A stretch of 64,000 nucleotides of DNA from Leptolinea sp964397625 (GCA_964397625.1 CAYNJT010000010.1:12229-76228), one strand, 5' to 3'; numbered from the stretch's first letter, positions 1 through 8,199 are shown. A program made the numbers and translations. The notes: a model not told the origin generated them from the letters alone.

Positions 1-196
1 CTGAATGTTGCGGCTCATAGTAACCGAGGTAATCCGTTATCACCTCGTGCGTGATCTCATCCATGTACAGGATACGCTTGCGTTCGGTGTACTCAATGAA
101 CGGCTGTGGCTGAAACTCGTAGTATTGCGACGTGTTCTGCGATAATTTCCGGCTGCGTTTAGTCGCAAGAAACGCCGTAAGCTCTCTTGAAACCAT
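1..196 (-). CDS. Tyrosine recombinase/integrase, N-terminal fragment (runs off window)
   Basis: Only the first 65 codons are inside the window; the gene continues leftwards. The start is ATG at 196, with a weak CAGG ribosome site upstream. The visible peptide has the pattern of the SAM-like core-binding domain of phage/Xer integrases: a short helix (ELTAFLATKRSRKLSQNT), then a Tyr-rich helix ending in FIEYTERK, then MDEITHEVITDYLGYYE, which corresponds to the usual 'I..IT...I..YL' segment. The catalytic R-H-R-Y domain would lie outside the window. The gene starts 87 bases from the 3' end of tRNA-Leu(GAG), a common position for an element's integrase. A Xer-like housekeeping recombinase is possible. 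The family call rests on a short fragment. Confidence 0.55.
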   Translation of the reverse strand, partial: MVSRELTAFLATKRSRKLSQNTSQYYEFQPQPFIEYTERKRILYMDEITHEVITDYLGYYEPQHS

Positions 197-282
197 GTGC
201 CTGACACGGGAAGCGATCACAATTATTACCCCGTATATATGGGATGATTCCGACTATAATCAAGAGCGACCACCGTATGTTG

Positions 283-364
283 TGCGCTGGGGGGGACTTG
301 AACCCCCACGCCTTGCGGCACATGGCCCTCAACCATGCCTGTCTGCCAATTCCAGCACCAGCGC
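283..364 (-). tRNA. tRNA-Leu (anticodon GAG)
   Basis: The reverse strand folds as a class II tRNA. The acceptor stem GCGCTGG pairs with CCAGCGC, followed by discriminator A at 283; CCA is not encoded. The anticodon stem is CATGG/CCATG around loop TTGAGGG, giving anticodon GAG. A variable arm and a T arm containing GGTTCAAGTCC are present. The D arm carries the leucine-type AATTGGCAGAC sequence. The 3' end faces the integrase fragment, so it is a candidate attachment site. Confidence 0.93.
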
Positions 365-377
365 GAGTACGAGAGCA

Positions 378-405
378 ATTATAATCGGTGCTGTACCCGT
401 GTCAA
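378..405 (-). promoter_or_regulatory. Consensus promoter of tRNA-Leu(GAG)
   Basis: On the reverse strand there is a perfect -35 box TTGACA (400-405) and a perfect -10 box TATAAT (378-383) separated by 16 bases. Transcription would start about 7 bases before the mature tRNA 5' end. The same arrangement precedes the second tRNA-Leu. The plus strand also reads TATAAT at 380-385, which could serve plsX, but without a good -35 box. Confidence 0.75.
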
Positions 406-434
406 GCAAACCCAATCACTGGAGGATATGACAA

Positions 435-1460
435 ATGACCCTTGTTTTAGACGCCATGGGAAGCGATGAATATCCCGATCCCGAGATCCGCGCGGCTATA
501 GATTGTTCACATGAATTCAACGAAGAGATCATCCTGGTAGGCAACGAAGATATCATCAAACCAAAGTTGGCCGCGGCTGCCGGTGACAAATCAAAGATTA
601 AACTGGTCCACGCTCCTGATATTCTGGAAATGTGGGATAAACCGGTGGAGAACGCGCAAAAGAAGCCGCTGAATTCGATGGCTGTCGGCTTGAAACTGTT
701 GAAAACAGGCGAAGGGCAGGCCTTTATTTCCGCGGGGAATACCGGCGGCGTGATGTTCAACGCGTTGCGTGTGCTTGGGCGTCTTCCGGGGGTTCAACGC
801 CCGGCGCTTACCACCCTGTTCCCCGTGAAAGGCGGGCGTTGTGTGGTGCTGGATATCGGCGCCAACGCGGACTGCCGCCCCGAATTTCTGGTTCAATTTG
901 CGGTCATGGGCAGCATCTACGCCCAGAAAACGCTGAAGATCGACAATCCCCGGGTGGGGTTGCTTTCCAACGGTGAAGAAGCTGGCAAGGGAAACCAGTT
1001 AATCAAAGATACTTACCATCATCTTGAAACCAGCGGACTGAATTACATTGGTAATGTGGAAGGCAAGGAAGTCTTTGGCGGCCAGACCGATGTGGTGGTT
1101 ACCGATGGTTTCACAGGCAACATCCTCCTAAAATCCAGTGAAGCGGTCGCGAAATTAATTACCGACACGTTGAAAGAAGAATTAATGTCTTCCCTGCAGA
1201 CCAAGATCGGCGCTGCACTGGCCAGACCCGCCTTCAAAGCCATCAAGAAAATGATGGACCCCGCGGAAACGGGCGCTGCTCCCCTGCTTGGCATCGACGG
1301 GTTGGTATTTGTCGGCCACGGACGTTCAGACGCGCGCGCCATGGTATCTGCCCTGCGGGTTGCCCACCAATCTGTTCAGGCTGATCTGCTAAATTCACTG
1401 CGCACCGCCATTCAAGATCAGTTGGCTAAACTTCCCGCTGCCGATTCAAGCGCTTCCTAA
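435..1460 (+). CDS. plsX: Phosphate acyltransferase PlsX
   Basis: PlsX converts acyl-ACP to acyl-phosphate, the acyl donor for PlsY, at the start of phospholipid synthesis; it acts on the inner face of the membrane. The 341-residue length is normal for the family. The N-terminal motif LVLDAMGSDEYP, the SAGNTGGVM segment near residue 100 and GLLSNGEEAGKGN are family hallmarks, as is the late GIDGLVFVGHGRSD. The ATG is preceded by GGAGG about ten bases upstream. The NERD-like membrane protein follows 23 bases later on the same strand. No rpmF, fabD or fabH is adjacent, unlike many bacteria. Confidence 0.95.
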   Translation: MTLVLDAMGSDEYPDPEIRAAIDCSHEFNEEIILVGNEDIIKPKLAAAAGDKSKIKLVHAPDILEMWDKPVENAQKKPLNSMAVGLKLLKTGEGQAFISAGNTGGVMFNALRVLGRLPGVQRPALTTLFPVKGGRCVVLDIGANADCRPEFLVQFAVMGSIYAQKTLKIDNPRVGLLSNGEEAGKGNQLIKDTYHHLETSGLNYIGNVEGKEVFGGQTDVVVTDGFTGNILLKSSEAVAKLITDTLKEELMSSLQTKIGAALARPAFKAIKKMMDPAETGAAPLLGIDGLVFVGHGRSDARAMVSALRVAHQSVQADLLNSLRTAIQDQLAKLPAADSSAS

Positions 1461-1483
1461 TTCTCACAAGAAAGAATTCATCC

Positions 1484-2200
1484 ATGAAAATAATCGCAAA
1501 TAACAAATTGATCAATCGCAATAAGAAAATTGGGCAAATCCTCACCTACACGGCGATCGGTGTGCTGGTGCTGGGATTAATCCTGTCACTTAACGGCAGC
1601 GTAGAGAACATCACCTATTCCTATCTGGCGTTGATCCTCGGCTTTTTGATTTCCCAATTCGGGATCTACTTCAGCAACAAATTTGGCCGCTCCCCCCGGC
1701 CAGATGAACAGGTAAGCGCCGCGTTGAAAGGTCTTGATGACCGTTATACACTGTACCATTACGCCACCGCCGTTTCACATCTGTTGGTTGGACCATCCGG
1801 GGTCTGGGTGATTCTGCCTTTTAATCAGAAGGGAACGATCACCTATGAAAAGGGAAAGTACCGCCAAAAAGGCGGCAACTGGTACCTGAAGATCTTCGCG
1901 CAGGAAGGTTTGGGCAGGCCGGAAAAAGAAGCCGAATATTCCATGGACGACATAAGAAAATTTTTCGCCCGCCAGATGGATGCCGACAAAATCCCGACCA
2001 TCAATCCGCTGCTGCTTTTCACCAACTCCCAGGCCAGCGTCAAGGTGGTTGACGCGCCCTACGCCACTGTTGAAGCCGAGAAGGTGAAAGATTTTCTGCG
2101 CAAAAAAGCCAAAGACAATGCCTTCCCCCTTGAAAAGGTGGAAGAGGTGAACAGCGTTATCGTCCTTCCGGAAGCCCCGAAGAGCGATAAGAAAGAGTAA
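1484..2200 (+). CDS. Membrane protein with NERD-like domain
   Basis: This 238-residue protein has two hydrophobic helices near the N-terminus (about residues 20-37 and 46-64), then a cytoplasmic domain. The stretch around LDDRYTLYHY, with HLLVGPSGVWVILPF shortly after, resembles the nuclease-related (NERD) fold, in which a similar 'hvlvgP.GvfvI' strand occurs. The usual catalytic Asp and the E/QxK are not obvious, so nuclease activity is not claimed. The C-terminus is charged. It follows plsX closely and is probably co-transcribed. A lipid-linked role is possible from context alone; the function is unknown. Confidence 0.6.
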   Translation: MKIIANNKLINRNKKIGQILTYTAIGVLVLGLILSLNGSVENITYSYLALILGFLISQFGIYFSNKFGRSPRPDEQVSAALKGLDDRYTLYHYATAVSHLLVGPSGVWVILPFNQKGTITYEKGKYRQKGGNWYLKIFAQEGLGRPEKEAEYSMDDIRKFFARQMDADKIPTINPLLLFTNSQASVKVVDAPYATVEAEKVKDFLRKKAKDNAFPLEKVEEVNSVIVLPEAPKSDKKE

Positions 2201-2231
2201 TCTACCTCTTTTCATCAAAGGAAAAACAGAA

Positions 2232-2272
2232 AAACCGGGATGTGCCTGAGCGCGTCCCGGTTTATTTTTAAA
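2232..2272 (+). terminator. Rho-independent terminator after the plsX unit
   Basis: A 9-bp stem AAACCGGGA/TCCCGGTTT (2232-2240 and 2255-2263) with a 14-base loop is followed on the plus strand by a T-rich tail. It lies between convergent genes and may also end the rluB transcript, where the reverse-strand tail is less T-rich. Confidence 0.75.
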
Positions 2273-2297
2273 TTTCGGGTACTGTATACACAGCCAG

Positions 2298-3323
2298 TTA
2301 TTTATCTGATTTGTGGGATGGTGTTTTGCCGGATTTACCTCCCCCTCGCTCGCGAGAAGGTCGTTCCGCGTCGCCGGATGAACTATGCCATGGTTTTTTG
2401 AACGGTTTTGAATTGCCTGTGGTCGGAGAATTTCTATGCGCGGATGTTCCGCTTCCAGCCGGCCGCCCCGCTCGGGTGGCAGCCGGTTTTCTAAGGCTGC
2501 TGGGTTTACCCCTACCTGTTGAAGGGTGATTGCTGCGTTCTGCAAAGCGGTCGGAATTTCGTTCCGATTTTCGGTGTGCCGCCGGGCTCCCCTTGGGTTC
2601 GGGGTTGGCCTGCAAACTTCGCAGGGTGTTGACTTCTTCCGAAGTCAGTTCGCGCCATTCGCGCGGCTTCAACGTGCCCAACCGAAGTGTGCCTATACGC
2701 ACACGAACAATCCGCACAACCGGCAACCCGATGCGCTTTCCCACCTCGCGGATCTGGCGTTTGCGGCCTTCGCGCATGATCACCCGCACCCAGGCGCCTT
2801 TGCCCAGTTTTGATTCAATCTGCACGTCCGCTGGAAGCGTCTTTTCGCCATCCTCCAACACCACTCCACGACGCCAGGTACTCAACTGCTCGTCATCAGG
2901 CGTGGCAGCCAACAGCACACGGTATTCCTTCTCATGCCCATAACGCGGGTGTGTGAGCCGATTGGCCAGCTCCCCATCGTTGGTCATAAGAATCAAACCC
3001 TCACTTTCAAAATCCAGCCTCCCCACAGTGAAAAGGTGTCCGGGTACCGGGATCAGATCTCGCACGCACGGCCGCGGATCATCCGGATCACTATCTGAAA
3101 GGACATTTCGCGGTTTATTCAGCGCGATATAAATTCGATCCGGCTCTTCCTTTGAAAGCGCCCGTCCATCAACCGTGATCGTGTCTACTGCCGCGTCGGC
3201 TTTCGTTCCGAGAATAGCTTTTTCTCCGTTGACCTTAACACGACCGGCCGCGATCAACTCTTCACAATCACGCCGTGATCCCAATCCACAGCGTGACATG
3301 ATCTTTTGAATACGTTCTTCCAT
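2298..3323 (-). CDS. rluB: Pseudouridine synthase, RluB/RsuA family, with long basic tail
   Basis: This enzyme isomerises uridine to pseudouridine in rRNA, most likely 23S. Residues 1-60 form an S4 RNA-binding domain (RCGLGSRRDCEELIAAGRVKVNG). The catalytic motif GRLDFESEGL lies at 101-110 with Asp104, followed by LMTNDGELANRLTHP and the REGRKRQIR motif. After about residue 235 there is a roughly 100-residue Ser/Arg/Gly/Pro-rich basic tail, absent in short family members and presumably disordered and RNA-binding. It starts 4 bases after scpB ends, the common scpB-rluB order. The exact rRNA target cannot be told from sequence. Confidence 0.9.
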   Translation of the reverse strand: MEERIQKIMSRCGLGSRRDCEELIAAGRVKVNGEKAILGTKADAAVDTITVDGRALSKEEPDRIYIALNKPRNVLSDSDPDDPRPCVRDLIPVPGHLFTVGRLDFESEGLILMTNDGELANRLTHPRYGHEKEYRVLLAATPDDEQLSTWRRGVVLEDGEKTLPADVQIESKLGKGAWVRVIMREGRKRQIREVGKRIGLPVVRIVRVRIGTLRLGTLKPREWRELTSEEVNTLRSLQANPEPKGSPAAHRKSERNSDRFAERSNHPSTGRGKPSSLRKPAATRAGRPAGSGTSAHRNSPTTGNSKPFKKPWHSSSGDAERPSRERGGGKSGKTPSHKSDK

Positions 3324-3327
3324 CTAC

Positions 3328-3900
3328 TCAATCCTTTAATAAGCGGGTATTCTCACCCGATTCAACAGGTTCTGCCGGTTCCAGAGCGGGTAGTTCTTTC
3401 AATGAATTCAACCCGAAGTGCTGCAGGAATTCAGCTGTGGTGCCGTATAAAATTGGCCTGCCCGGCGCTTCGGCACGACCGACTTCCTGTACCAAACCTT
3501 TGTTTAACAGGCTTTTTAACACACCGTCGGAGTTCACGCCGCGCACAGCATCGATTTCCGGGCGGGTTACCGGCTGACGGTATGAAATGATCGAAAGAGC
3601 TTCGAGAGCAGCTCTACTCAGGCGCGCTGTCACATCCAGACCGAGAAATTTTTCGGCCAGTGGGGCGATTTCCGGCATTGTGGTCATTTGCACACGGCCG
3701 CCGTGGAATTGCAATCTCAGCCCGCGTTCCATTTGGAATGATTCGGCCAGGGAAGCCAATTCAGCATCTACCTGTTCCACCGGAACATTGGTCACTTCGG
3801 CCAATTGCGCTGGAGTTACCGGTCCAGGCGCGATAAATAACAGCGCTTCCAGCGCTGCTTTTAAGTTTATTGGAGGCAAATTGTCGTTATCTTCACTCAT
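3328..3900 (-). CDS. scpB: Segregation and condensation protein ScpB
   Basis: ScpB is the winged-helix kleisin partner in the SMC-ScpA-ScpB condensin, which compacts and separates chromosomes. The 190-residue length is typical. The family signature is clear: LKAALEALLFIAPGPVT near the N-terminus, the LSRAALEALSIISYRQPVTRPEID segment in the middle and the NKGLVQEVGRAEAPGRPILYGTT wing. scpA is not the adjacent upstream gene; the region upstream is a divergent lipoprotein gene, so scpA must be elsewhere. rluB follows directly. Confidence 0.93.
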   Translation of the reverse strand: MSEDNDNLPPINLKAALEALLFIAPGPVTPAQLAEVTNVPVEQVDAELASLAESFQMERGLRLQFHGGRVQMTTMPEIAPLAEKFLGLDVTARLSRAALEALSIISYRQPVTRPEIDAVRGVNSDGVLKSLLNKGLVQEVGRAEAPGRPILYGTTAEFLQHFGLNSLKELPALEPAEPVESGENTRLLKD

Positions 3901-3908
3901 GCTATAAT
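3881..3908 (+). promoter_or_regulatory. Promoter for the lipoprotein/G5/UXS run
   Basis: TTGTCG at 3881-3886 and TATAAT at 3903-3908 are separated by 16 bases on the plus strand, matching the spacing of the tRNA promoters in this window. Transcription would start near 3915 and give a leader of about 39 bases to the chosen start at 3954. It overlaps the 5' end of scpB. Confidence 0.55.
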
Positions 3909-3953
3909 TGCCAGGTTGTTTAGAGTATGTCTTCCTATTATAAGGGTTATTTT

Positions 3954-4517
3954 ATGAAAGCGAGAACTTTTCAAATATCCTTGCTTATTTCAGGGTTGAT
4001 CCTCTCAACTCTGGCTTGCAATCTGCCGTCGGCTATCAACCGCGCCCAACCTGAGGTGATCCCCACAGCCAATCCGCTAGAAGCTCAACAGGTACAGGAA
4101 CAGATAGCCTCCCAGCTCAACTCAGCAGCCAGCGGTTCCATCGTGACGGTGGAATTAACGGAAAGTCAGTTAACCAACTTGATCAACCTGCAATCACCAT
4201 CATCTCAAGACGCCCAATTCACCAATTTGTCTGTCTTATTGGATAACAACCAGGCGCAGATCACCGGAAAGATCACAACATCTTTTCTGTCCAGCGAAGC
4301 AAGGATTGTGCTGGGCGTGGCGACTGACGAGCAGGGCAAGCCAACACTATCCATTGTAAGCGCCACCATGGGCGGAATGACCATCCCCGAGAGTATGCTT
4401 TCCAACGCTACGGTTTCCATCAATGATGCGTTGAAGAACCAGGCCGGTCAGGGTTACGAAATTCTCTCCCTATCCATCGCCGATCATAAATTGATCATCA
4501 CCGCGAAAAAACTCTAA
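3954..4517 (+). CDS. Lipoprotein, possible DUF2140/LmeA-like domain
   Basis: The start at 3954 gives a clean lipoprotein signal peptide (basic MKAR, hydrophobic core, lipobox LSTLAC). An upstream in-frame ATG at 3927 would only add nine polar residues. The mature part, about 160 residues, has the pattern VTVELTESQLTNLINL, then alternating strands, then GGMTIPESML and a final LSIADHKLIITAKKL. This resembles the lipid-binding beta-rich domains of the DUF2140/LmeA type, a resemblance judged by eye. The G5-propeller lipoprotein follows at once. The protein would be anchored on the outer face of the membrane; the ligand is unknown. Confidence 0.6.
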   Translation: MKARTFQISLLISGLILSTLACNLPSAINRAQPEVIPTANPLEAQQVQEQIASQLNSAASGSIVTVELTESQLTNLINLQSPSSQDAQFTNLSVLLDNNQAQITGKITTSFLSSEARIVLGVATDEQGKPTLSIVSATMGGMTIPESMLSNATVSINDALKNQAGQGYEILSLSIADHKLIITAKKL

Positions 4518-4534
4518 CCGGGGGAGTAGGGATC

Positions 4535-6133
4535 ATTATCAAGCGCTGGTTAAGAGCTTTACTATCTTTCGTTGCCGTTCTATTAGCGGCTTTCCAACTG
4601 GTCGGCTGCGCTGTTGAACCCACCCGCACGACATTAATTCCGGTGGTCATCAAAGCTGATGGTAAAGACCTGACTGTGGATATCCCTCCCGGTTCAAGCG
4701 TGCAAACCGCGTTAGACAAAGCCGGAATCACCCTGGACCCGCTTGACAGAGTGAATCCATCTGCGGGAACCGCTCTGGCGGAAGTAACTTTAATCAAAGT
4801 TACCCGAGTGCGAGAAGAATTTGACACCCGCGATATTACCATCGCCTTTGAGCATCAAACAGTGCGCAATGAAGCTCTGCCCGAAGGGCAGACAATGTTG
4901 ATCCAACCCGGCGAGAATGGCCAGCGCCAGGACACCTACCGCAAAGTATTTGAAGATGACCAACAGACTGCAGAGACCCTCTTCAAATCGCAGGTGATTA
5001 AGGAAGCCCGCCCTGAGATTGTAATGATCGGCGTGCGCGCGCCTTTCAGTTCAGTTTCCATCCAGGGACGCATCGTCTACTTATCCTCAGGCAATATCTG
5101 GATCATGGAAGGCGCCACCGGCAACCGCCGCCTGGTGGTCACCACGGCAGACGCCGATGGTCATGTGCTTAGCCTGTCTAATGACGGTAAGTGGGTGCTT
5201 TTCACCCGCAAGATTAAAGACAGCGAACCGAATATCATCAACTCCCTCTGGCTGGCCCGCACAGATTTGAAAACAGAAACTCTGGTTGATCTACATGTTA
5301 ACAATGTGATCAACGCGGCGGGATTCATCCCAGGCAAGGATGTCACCTTTACCTATTCCACCGTGGAATCAAGAACCACCGCTCCAGGCTGGCAATCTAA
5401 CAACGACTTGCAATTGCTTCGCATCGATGACTCTGGTCAGATCATTGGCGGCAAGGAAATTGTCGGGGTTAATTCTGGTGGTGTCTTCGGCTGGTGGGGC
5501 ACGCGCTACGTCTGGTCGCAAGATGGGGAGCGGTTGGCTTACGCCCGCCCCGATTCCATCGGTCTGGTCGACCCGGATAACGGTGAAACCACGGAACTGA
5601 TGCGCATCACACCTCTGCAAACTCGCGGAGACTGGGCCTGGGTACCGGCCATCGGCTGGTCACCAGATCACCGCACATTGTTTTTCACCAACCACAATCA
5701 AGACCCTGCCGCGTCAACCCCCGAACAGTCTCAGCGTTTCAACATTTCCGCGCTGGTTCCCCGCCAGGGGTTGGCGCTCGAAGTTGTTCCCGAGACCGGC
5801 ATGTTTGCTTATCCTTCGCCTTCCCCCTGGTTGGATCAGGCCAATTACCTGGTAGCCTACCTTCAGGCGGCTTTTCCCGGCCAGAGCGAAACCAGCCGAA
5901 CCAGACTGATGATCATGGATCGGGATGGATCCAACCGGCGACAGGTTTTTCCATCCGAAGGGTCTCAGCCCATGGATCCGCAGCAGGTGATCTGGTCTCC
6001 ACCGGCGGAGGATAACCTTCCGCAGCGGATCGCCCTTTTGTATCAGGGAAATATCTGGTTTGTAGACCCGAATACCGGACAATCTCAGCAAATAACCGGA
6101 GATGGTCTGGTCAGTATGCTCGCCTGGCGATAA
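4535..6133 (+). CDS. G5-domain lipoprotein with C-terminal beta-propeller
   Basis: The first ATG/GTG/TTG start in frame is a GTG at 4643, but the frame is open upstream and encodes a convincing lipoprotein signal (IKRWLRALLSF... ending in QLVGC) right after a GGGGAG ribosome site. No ATG, GTG or TTG exists there, so the real start is probably the ATT at 4535 (or a neighbouring ATC). Counting from it, the lipobox Cys is residue 25. Then come a DUF348-like ubiquitin-fold segment (about 38-80), a G5-like domain (about 85-160, with AFEHQTVRNEALPEGQT) and a TolB/PD40-type propeller with repeated 'YVWSQDGERLAYARPD' strands. It is probably a cell-surface protein binding glycan or a partner protein. 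Confidence 0.8.
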   Translation: MIKRWLRALLSFVAVLLAAFQLVGCAVEPTRTTLIPVVIKADGKDLTVDIPPGSSVQTALDKAGITLDPLDRVNPSAGTALAEVTLIKVTRVREEFDTRDITIAFEHQTVRNEALPEGQTMLIQPGENGQRQDTYRKVFEDDQQTAETLFKSQVIKEARPEIVMIGVRAPFSSVSIQGRIVYLSSGNIWIMEGATGNRRLVVTTADADGHVLSLSNDGKWVLFTRKIKDSEPNIINSLWLARTDLKTETLVDLHVNNVINAAGFIPGKDVTFTYSTVESRTTAPGWQSNNDLQLLRIDDSGQIIGGKEIVGVNSGGVFGWWGTRYVWSQDGERLAYARPDSIGLVDPDNGETTELMRITPLQTRGDWAWVPAIGWSPDHRTLFFTNHNQDPAASTPEQSQRFNISALVPRQGLALEVVPETGMFAYPSPSPWLDQANYLVAYLQAAFPGQSETSRTRLMIMDRDGSNRRQVFPSEGSQPMDPQQVIWSPPAEDNLPQRIALLYQGNIWFVDPNTGQSQQITGDGLVSMLAWR

Positions 6134-6157
6134 AATCGTACCCCGAGAAGAGGAACT

Positions 6158-7117
6158 ATGAGAATTCTAATCACTGGAGCCGCAGGTTTTTTAGGATCAC
6201 ATCTTTGTGACCGCCTGCTATTGGAAGGTCACGAAGTCATCGGTATGGACAATTTCATCACCGGCAATCAGGAGAACCTGGCGCATCTGGCCGGTCATCC
6301 GAATTTTACGTTTATCCGCCACGACGTGGCCAATTTCATCTTTGTGCCAGGAAAAGTGGACGCGGTGATGCATTTTGCTTCTCCGGCCAGCCCAAATCCC
6401 AATTCCCCTTACGGGTATACCAATCTGCCCATTCAAACGATGAAAGCAGGTGCGCTGGGTACGCACAACACCCTGGGGGTCGCCCGCGCCCACCATGCCC
6501 GCTTCCTTCTGGCATCAACCAGCGAGATTTACGGCGACCCGGTTGAACATCCCCAGAAAGAAACTTACTGGGGTCATTGTGACCCGATCGGTGTGCGTTC
6601 CGTATACGATGAGGCCAAGCGCTTCGCCGAAGCGTTAACCATGGCCTATCACGGTGCACACGGAATTGACACCCGCATCGTACGCATTTTTAACACCTAC
6701 GGTCCGCGCATGCGTCTTGATGACGGCCGGGTGGTACCCAATTTCATCCAGCAGGCGTTGAAGAAAGAACCTCTCACCATTTATGGCGATGGCATGCAAA
6801 CCCGCAGCTTCTGCTTCGTGGATGACCTGGTGGAAGGGATTTACCGGCTCTTGATGTCGGATGAACACTACCCGGTGAATATCGGTAATCCTGCTGAAAC
6901 GACCATCCGCCAGTTCGCGGAAACTATCAACCGTATCACCGGAAATCCAGCAGGTATACAGATAAAAATGGACCAGCGTCTGGGCGACGATCCCCAGAAA
7001 CGCCAGCCAGATATCACCCGCGCGAGATCCATCCTAAAATGGGAACCCCAAACCCAGTTGGAAGAGGGCATCAACAAGACCATCCCATACTTTAAGGAGA
7101 AGTTAGGTTTTTCATGA
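6158..7117 (+). CDS. UDP-glucuronate decarboxylase-type NAD-dependent epimerase/dehydratase
   Basis: This extended short-chain dehydrogenase is close to UDP-xylose synthase, which turns UDP-glucuronate into UDP-xylose or an intermediate. It has the Rossmann motif GAAGFLGSHL from residue 7, the FASPASP segment at 73-79 and the catalytic STSEIYGDP with Tyr150/Lys154 (YDEAK). It also has the IFNTYGPRM motif and the QTRSFCFVDDLVEGI segment typical of the UXS branch. Its 319 residues match the soluble bacterial form. Its last codons overlap the gtrA start by 4 bases, so the pair is translationally coupled. It supplies a nucleotide sugar for surface glycans. Confidence 0.85.
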   Translation: MRILITGAAGFLGSHLCDRLLLEGHEVIGMDNFITGNQENLAHLAGHPNFTFIRHDVANFIFVPGKVDAVMHFASPASPNPNSPYGYTNLPIQTMKAGALGTHNTLGVARAHHARFLLASTSEIYGDPVEHPQKETYWGHCDPIGVRSVYDEAKRFAEALTMAYHGAHGIDTRIVRIFNTYGPRMRLDDGRVVPNFIQQALKKEPLTIYGDGMQTRSFCFVDDLVEGIYRLLMSDEHYPVNIGNPAETTIRQFAETINRITGNPAGIQIKMDQRLGDDPQKRQPDITRARSILKWEPQTQLEEGINKTIPYFKEKLGFS

Positions 7118-7566
7118 TTCTGAACAACACACAAGAGAGAACCCGATTTCTAAAATTTGCCGCTGTCGGCGCGTTCGGCGCGGTGATCGATTTCGGATTT
7201 TTTAATCTGTTCACAAGTCTGCTGGGCATTCCAGCTATTGTCTCCAGTGGGCTTTCTTTTATAATGGCTGTGGCCAGTAATTTTATTCTTAATCGGTATT
7301 GGACATACCCGGATTCCCGCAGTAAATCCATGAGACAGCAGGCAGTCCAATTTCTACTTGTCAGTCTGGTGGGTATGGGCATCCGGTTAATTCTTTTCGC
7401 CCTGCTGGAAGTTCCACTAATTAATTTCGCCGCGAAAATGCTCCCCAACATTGGTTTGACACCTACCTTCATCGGCCACAATGTGACCCTGGCTTTTGCC
7501 ATCCTTGTGGTGATGTTATGGAATTATTTTGCCAACCGGTACTGGACATACAACGACGTCAGTTGA
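7114..7566 (+). CDS. GtrA family membrane protein
   Basis: A 150-residue protein with four hydrophobic helices. It shows the GtrA pattern: FLKFAAVGAFGAVIDFGFFNL at the start, ASNFILNRYWTYPD after helix 2, and NYFANRYWTYND at the end. GtrA proteins are thought to move or present polyprenyl-linked sugars across the membrane. The start overlaps the upstream sugar-nucleotide decarboxylase by 4 bases, so a role in lipid-linked sugar export is a reasonable inference. The substrate is unknown. Confidence 0.88.
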   Translation: MILNNTQERTRFLKFAAVGAFGAVIDFGFFNLFTSLLGIPAIVSSGLSFIMAVASNFILNRYWTYPDSRSKSMRQQAVQFLLVSLVGMGIRLILFALLEVPLINFAAKMLPNIGLTPTFIGHNVTLAFAILVVMLWNYFANRYWTYNDVS

Positions 7567-7611
7567 CCCTTTCGCAAACGATCATTAATTTTAGAAGCAA
7601 CAGGTGATGGT

Positions 7612-8190
7612 ATGTCAGGCTTGAGGATCATCAGCGGCAGCGCCAGGGGGATGCGTATTCAAGCAGTACCAGGCGATACGACCCGCCCGGTTACGGATCG
7701 TGTCAAGGAGTCACTGTTCAATATCCTCGCCAGTGACGTGCGCGGCTCCACCTGGCTTGACCTGTTTGCTGGCACCGGCAGCATAGGAATTGAAGCCCTA
7801 AGCCGCGGTGCGGAGTATGTCCGGTTTAATGAGATGAACCGCCAGGCTATCCAGACTATTAATACCAATCTGGAAATCACCCGGTTGAAAGCCGGGGGGC
7901 AGGTCACTCAGGGTGACGCGTTCAATTTACTGCGTTCAACCCCCAACCGGGCATTTGACTACGTCTATATTGCTCCCCCGCAATACAAATCAATGTGGAG
8001 TGAAGCCCTTCAGATGTTGGACTCCAATCCGGGCTGGTTGAGTGAAGACGGCTGGGTAATCGTGCAGATCCACCCCGTCGAGTGGGAAGACATTTCTCTG
8101 AATAATTTCGTTGAAATTGACCGTCGTAAGTACGGCAGTACTATGTTAATTTTCTACGAACGCAAATCTGCTGACGCGGAATCCAATTGA
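7612..8190 (+). CDS. rsmD: 16S rRNA (guanine-N2)-methyltransferase RsmD family
   Basis: RsmD methylates G966 of 16S rRNA using SAM. The protein has the family start LRIISGSARG, RPVTDRVKESLFNIL at 25-39 and the SAM-binding LDLFAGTGSIGIEALSRGA at 49-67. The catalytic motif, normally (D/N)PPY, reads APPQ at 121-124 followed by YK. The acidic residue is missing, so the motif is shifted or the enzyme altered. The length (192) is normal. The usual neighbour coaD is absent; instead a convergent NUDIX gene follows 9 bases away. Confidence 0.85.
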   Translation: MSGLRIISGSARGMRIQAVPGDTTRPVTDRVKESLFNILASDVRGSTWLDLFAGTGSIGIEALSRGAEYVRFNEMNRQAIQTINTNLEITRLKAGGQVTQGDAFNLLRSTPNRAFDYVYIAPPQYKSMWSEALQMLDSNPGWLSEDGWVIVQIHPVEWEDISLNNFVEIDRRKYGSTMLIFYERKSADAESN

Positions 8191-8199
8191 GGTTCTCTC

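Noticed and set aside
1775..2545. Minus-strand open frame of about 256 codons overlapping the NERD-like gene and the rluB tail
   Set aside because: It crosses the terminator and two genes in other frames; composition looks like a shadow of the coding strand.
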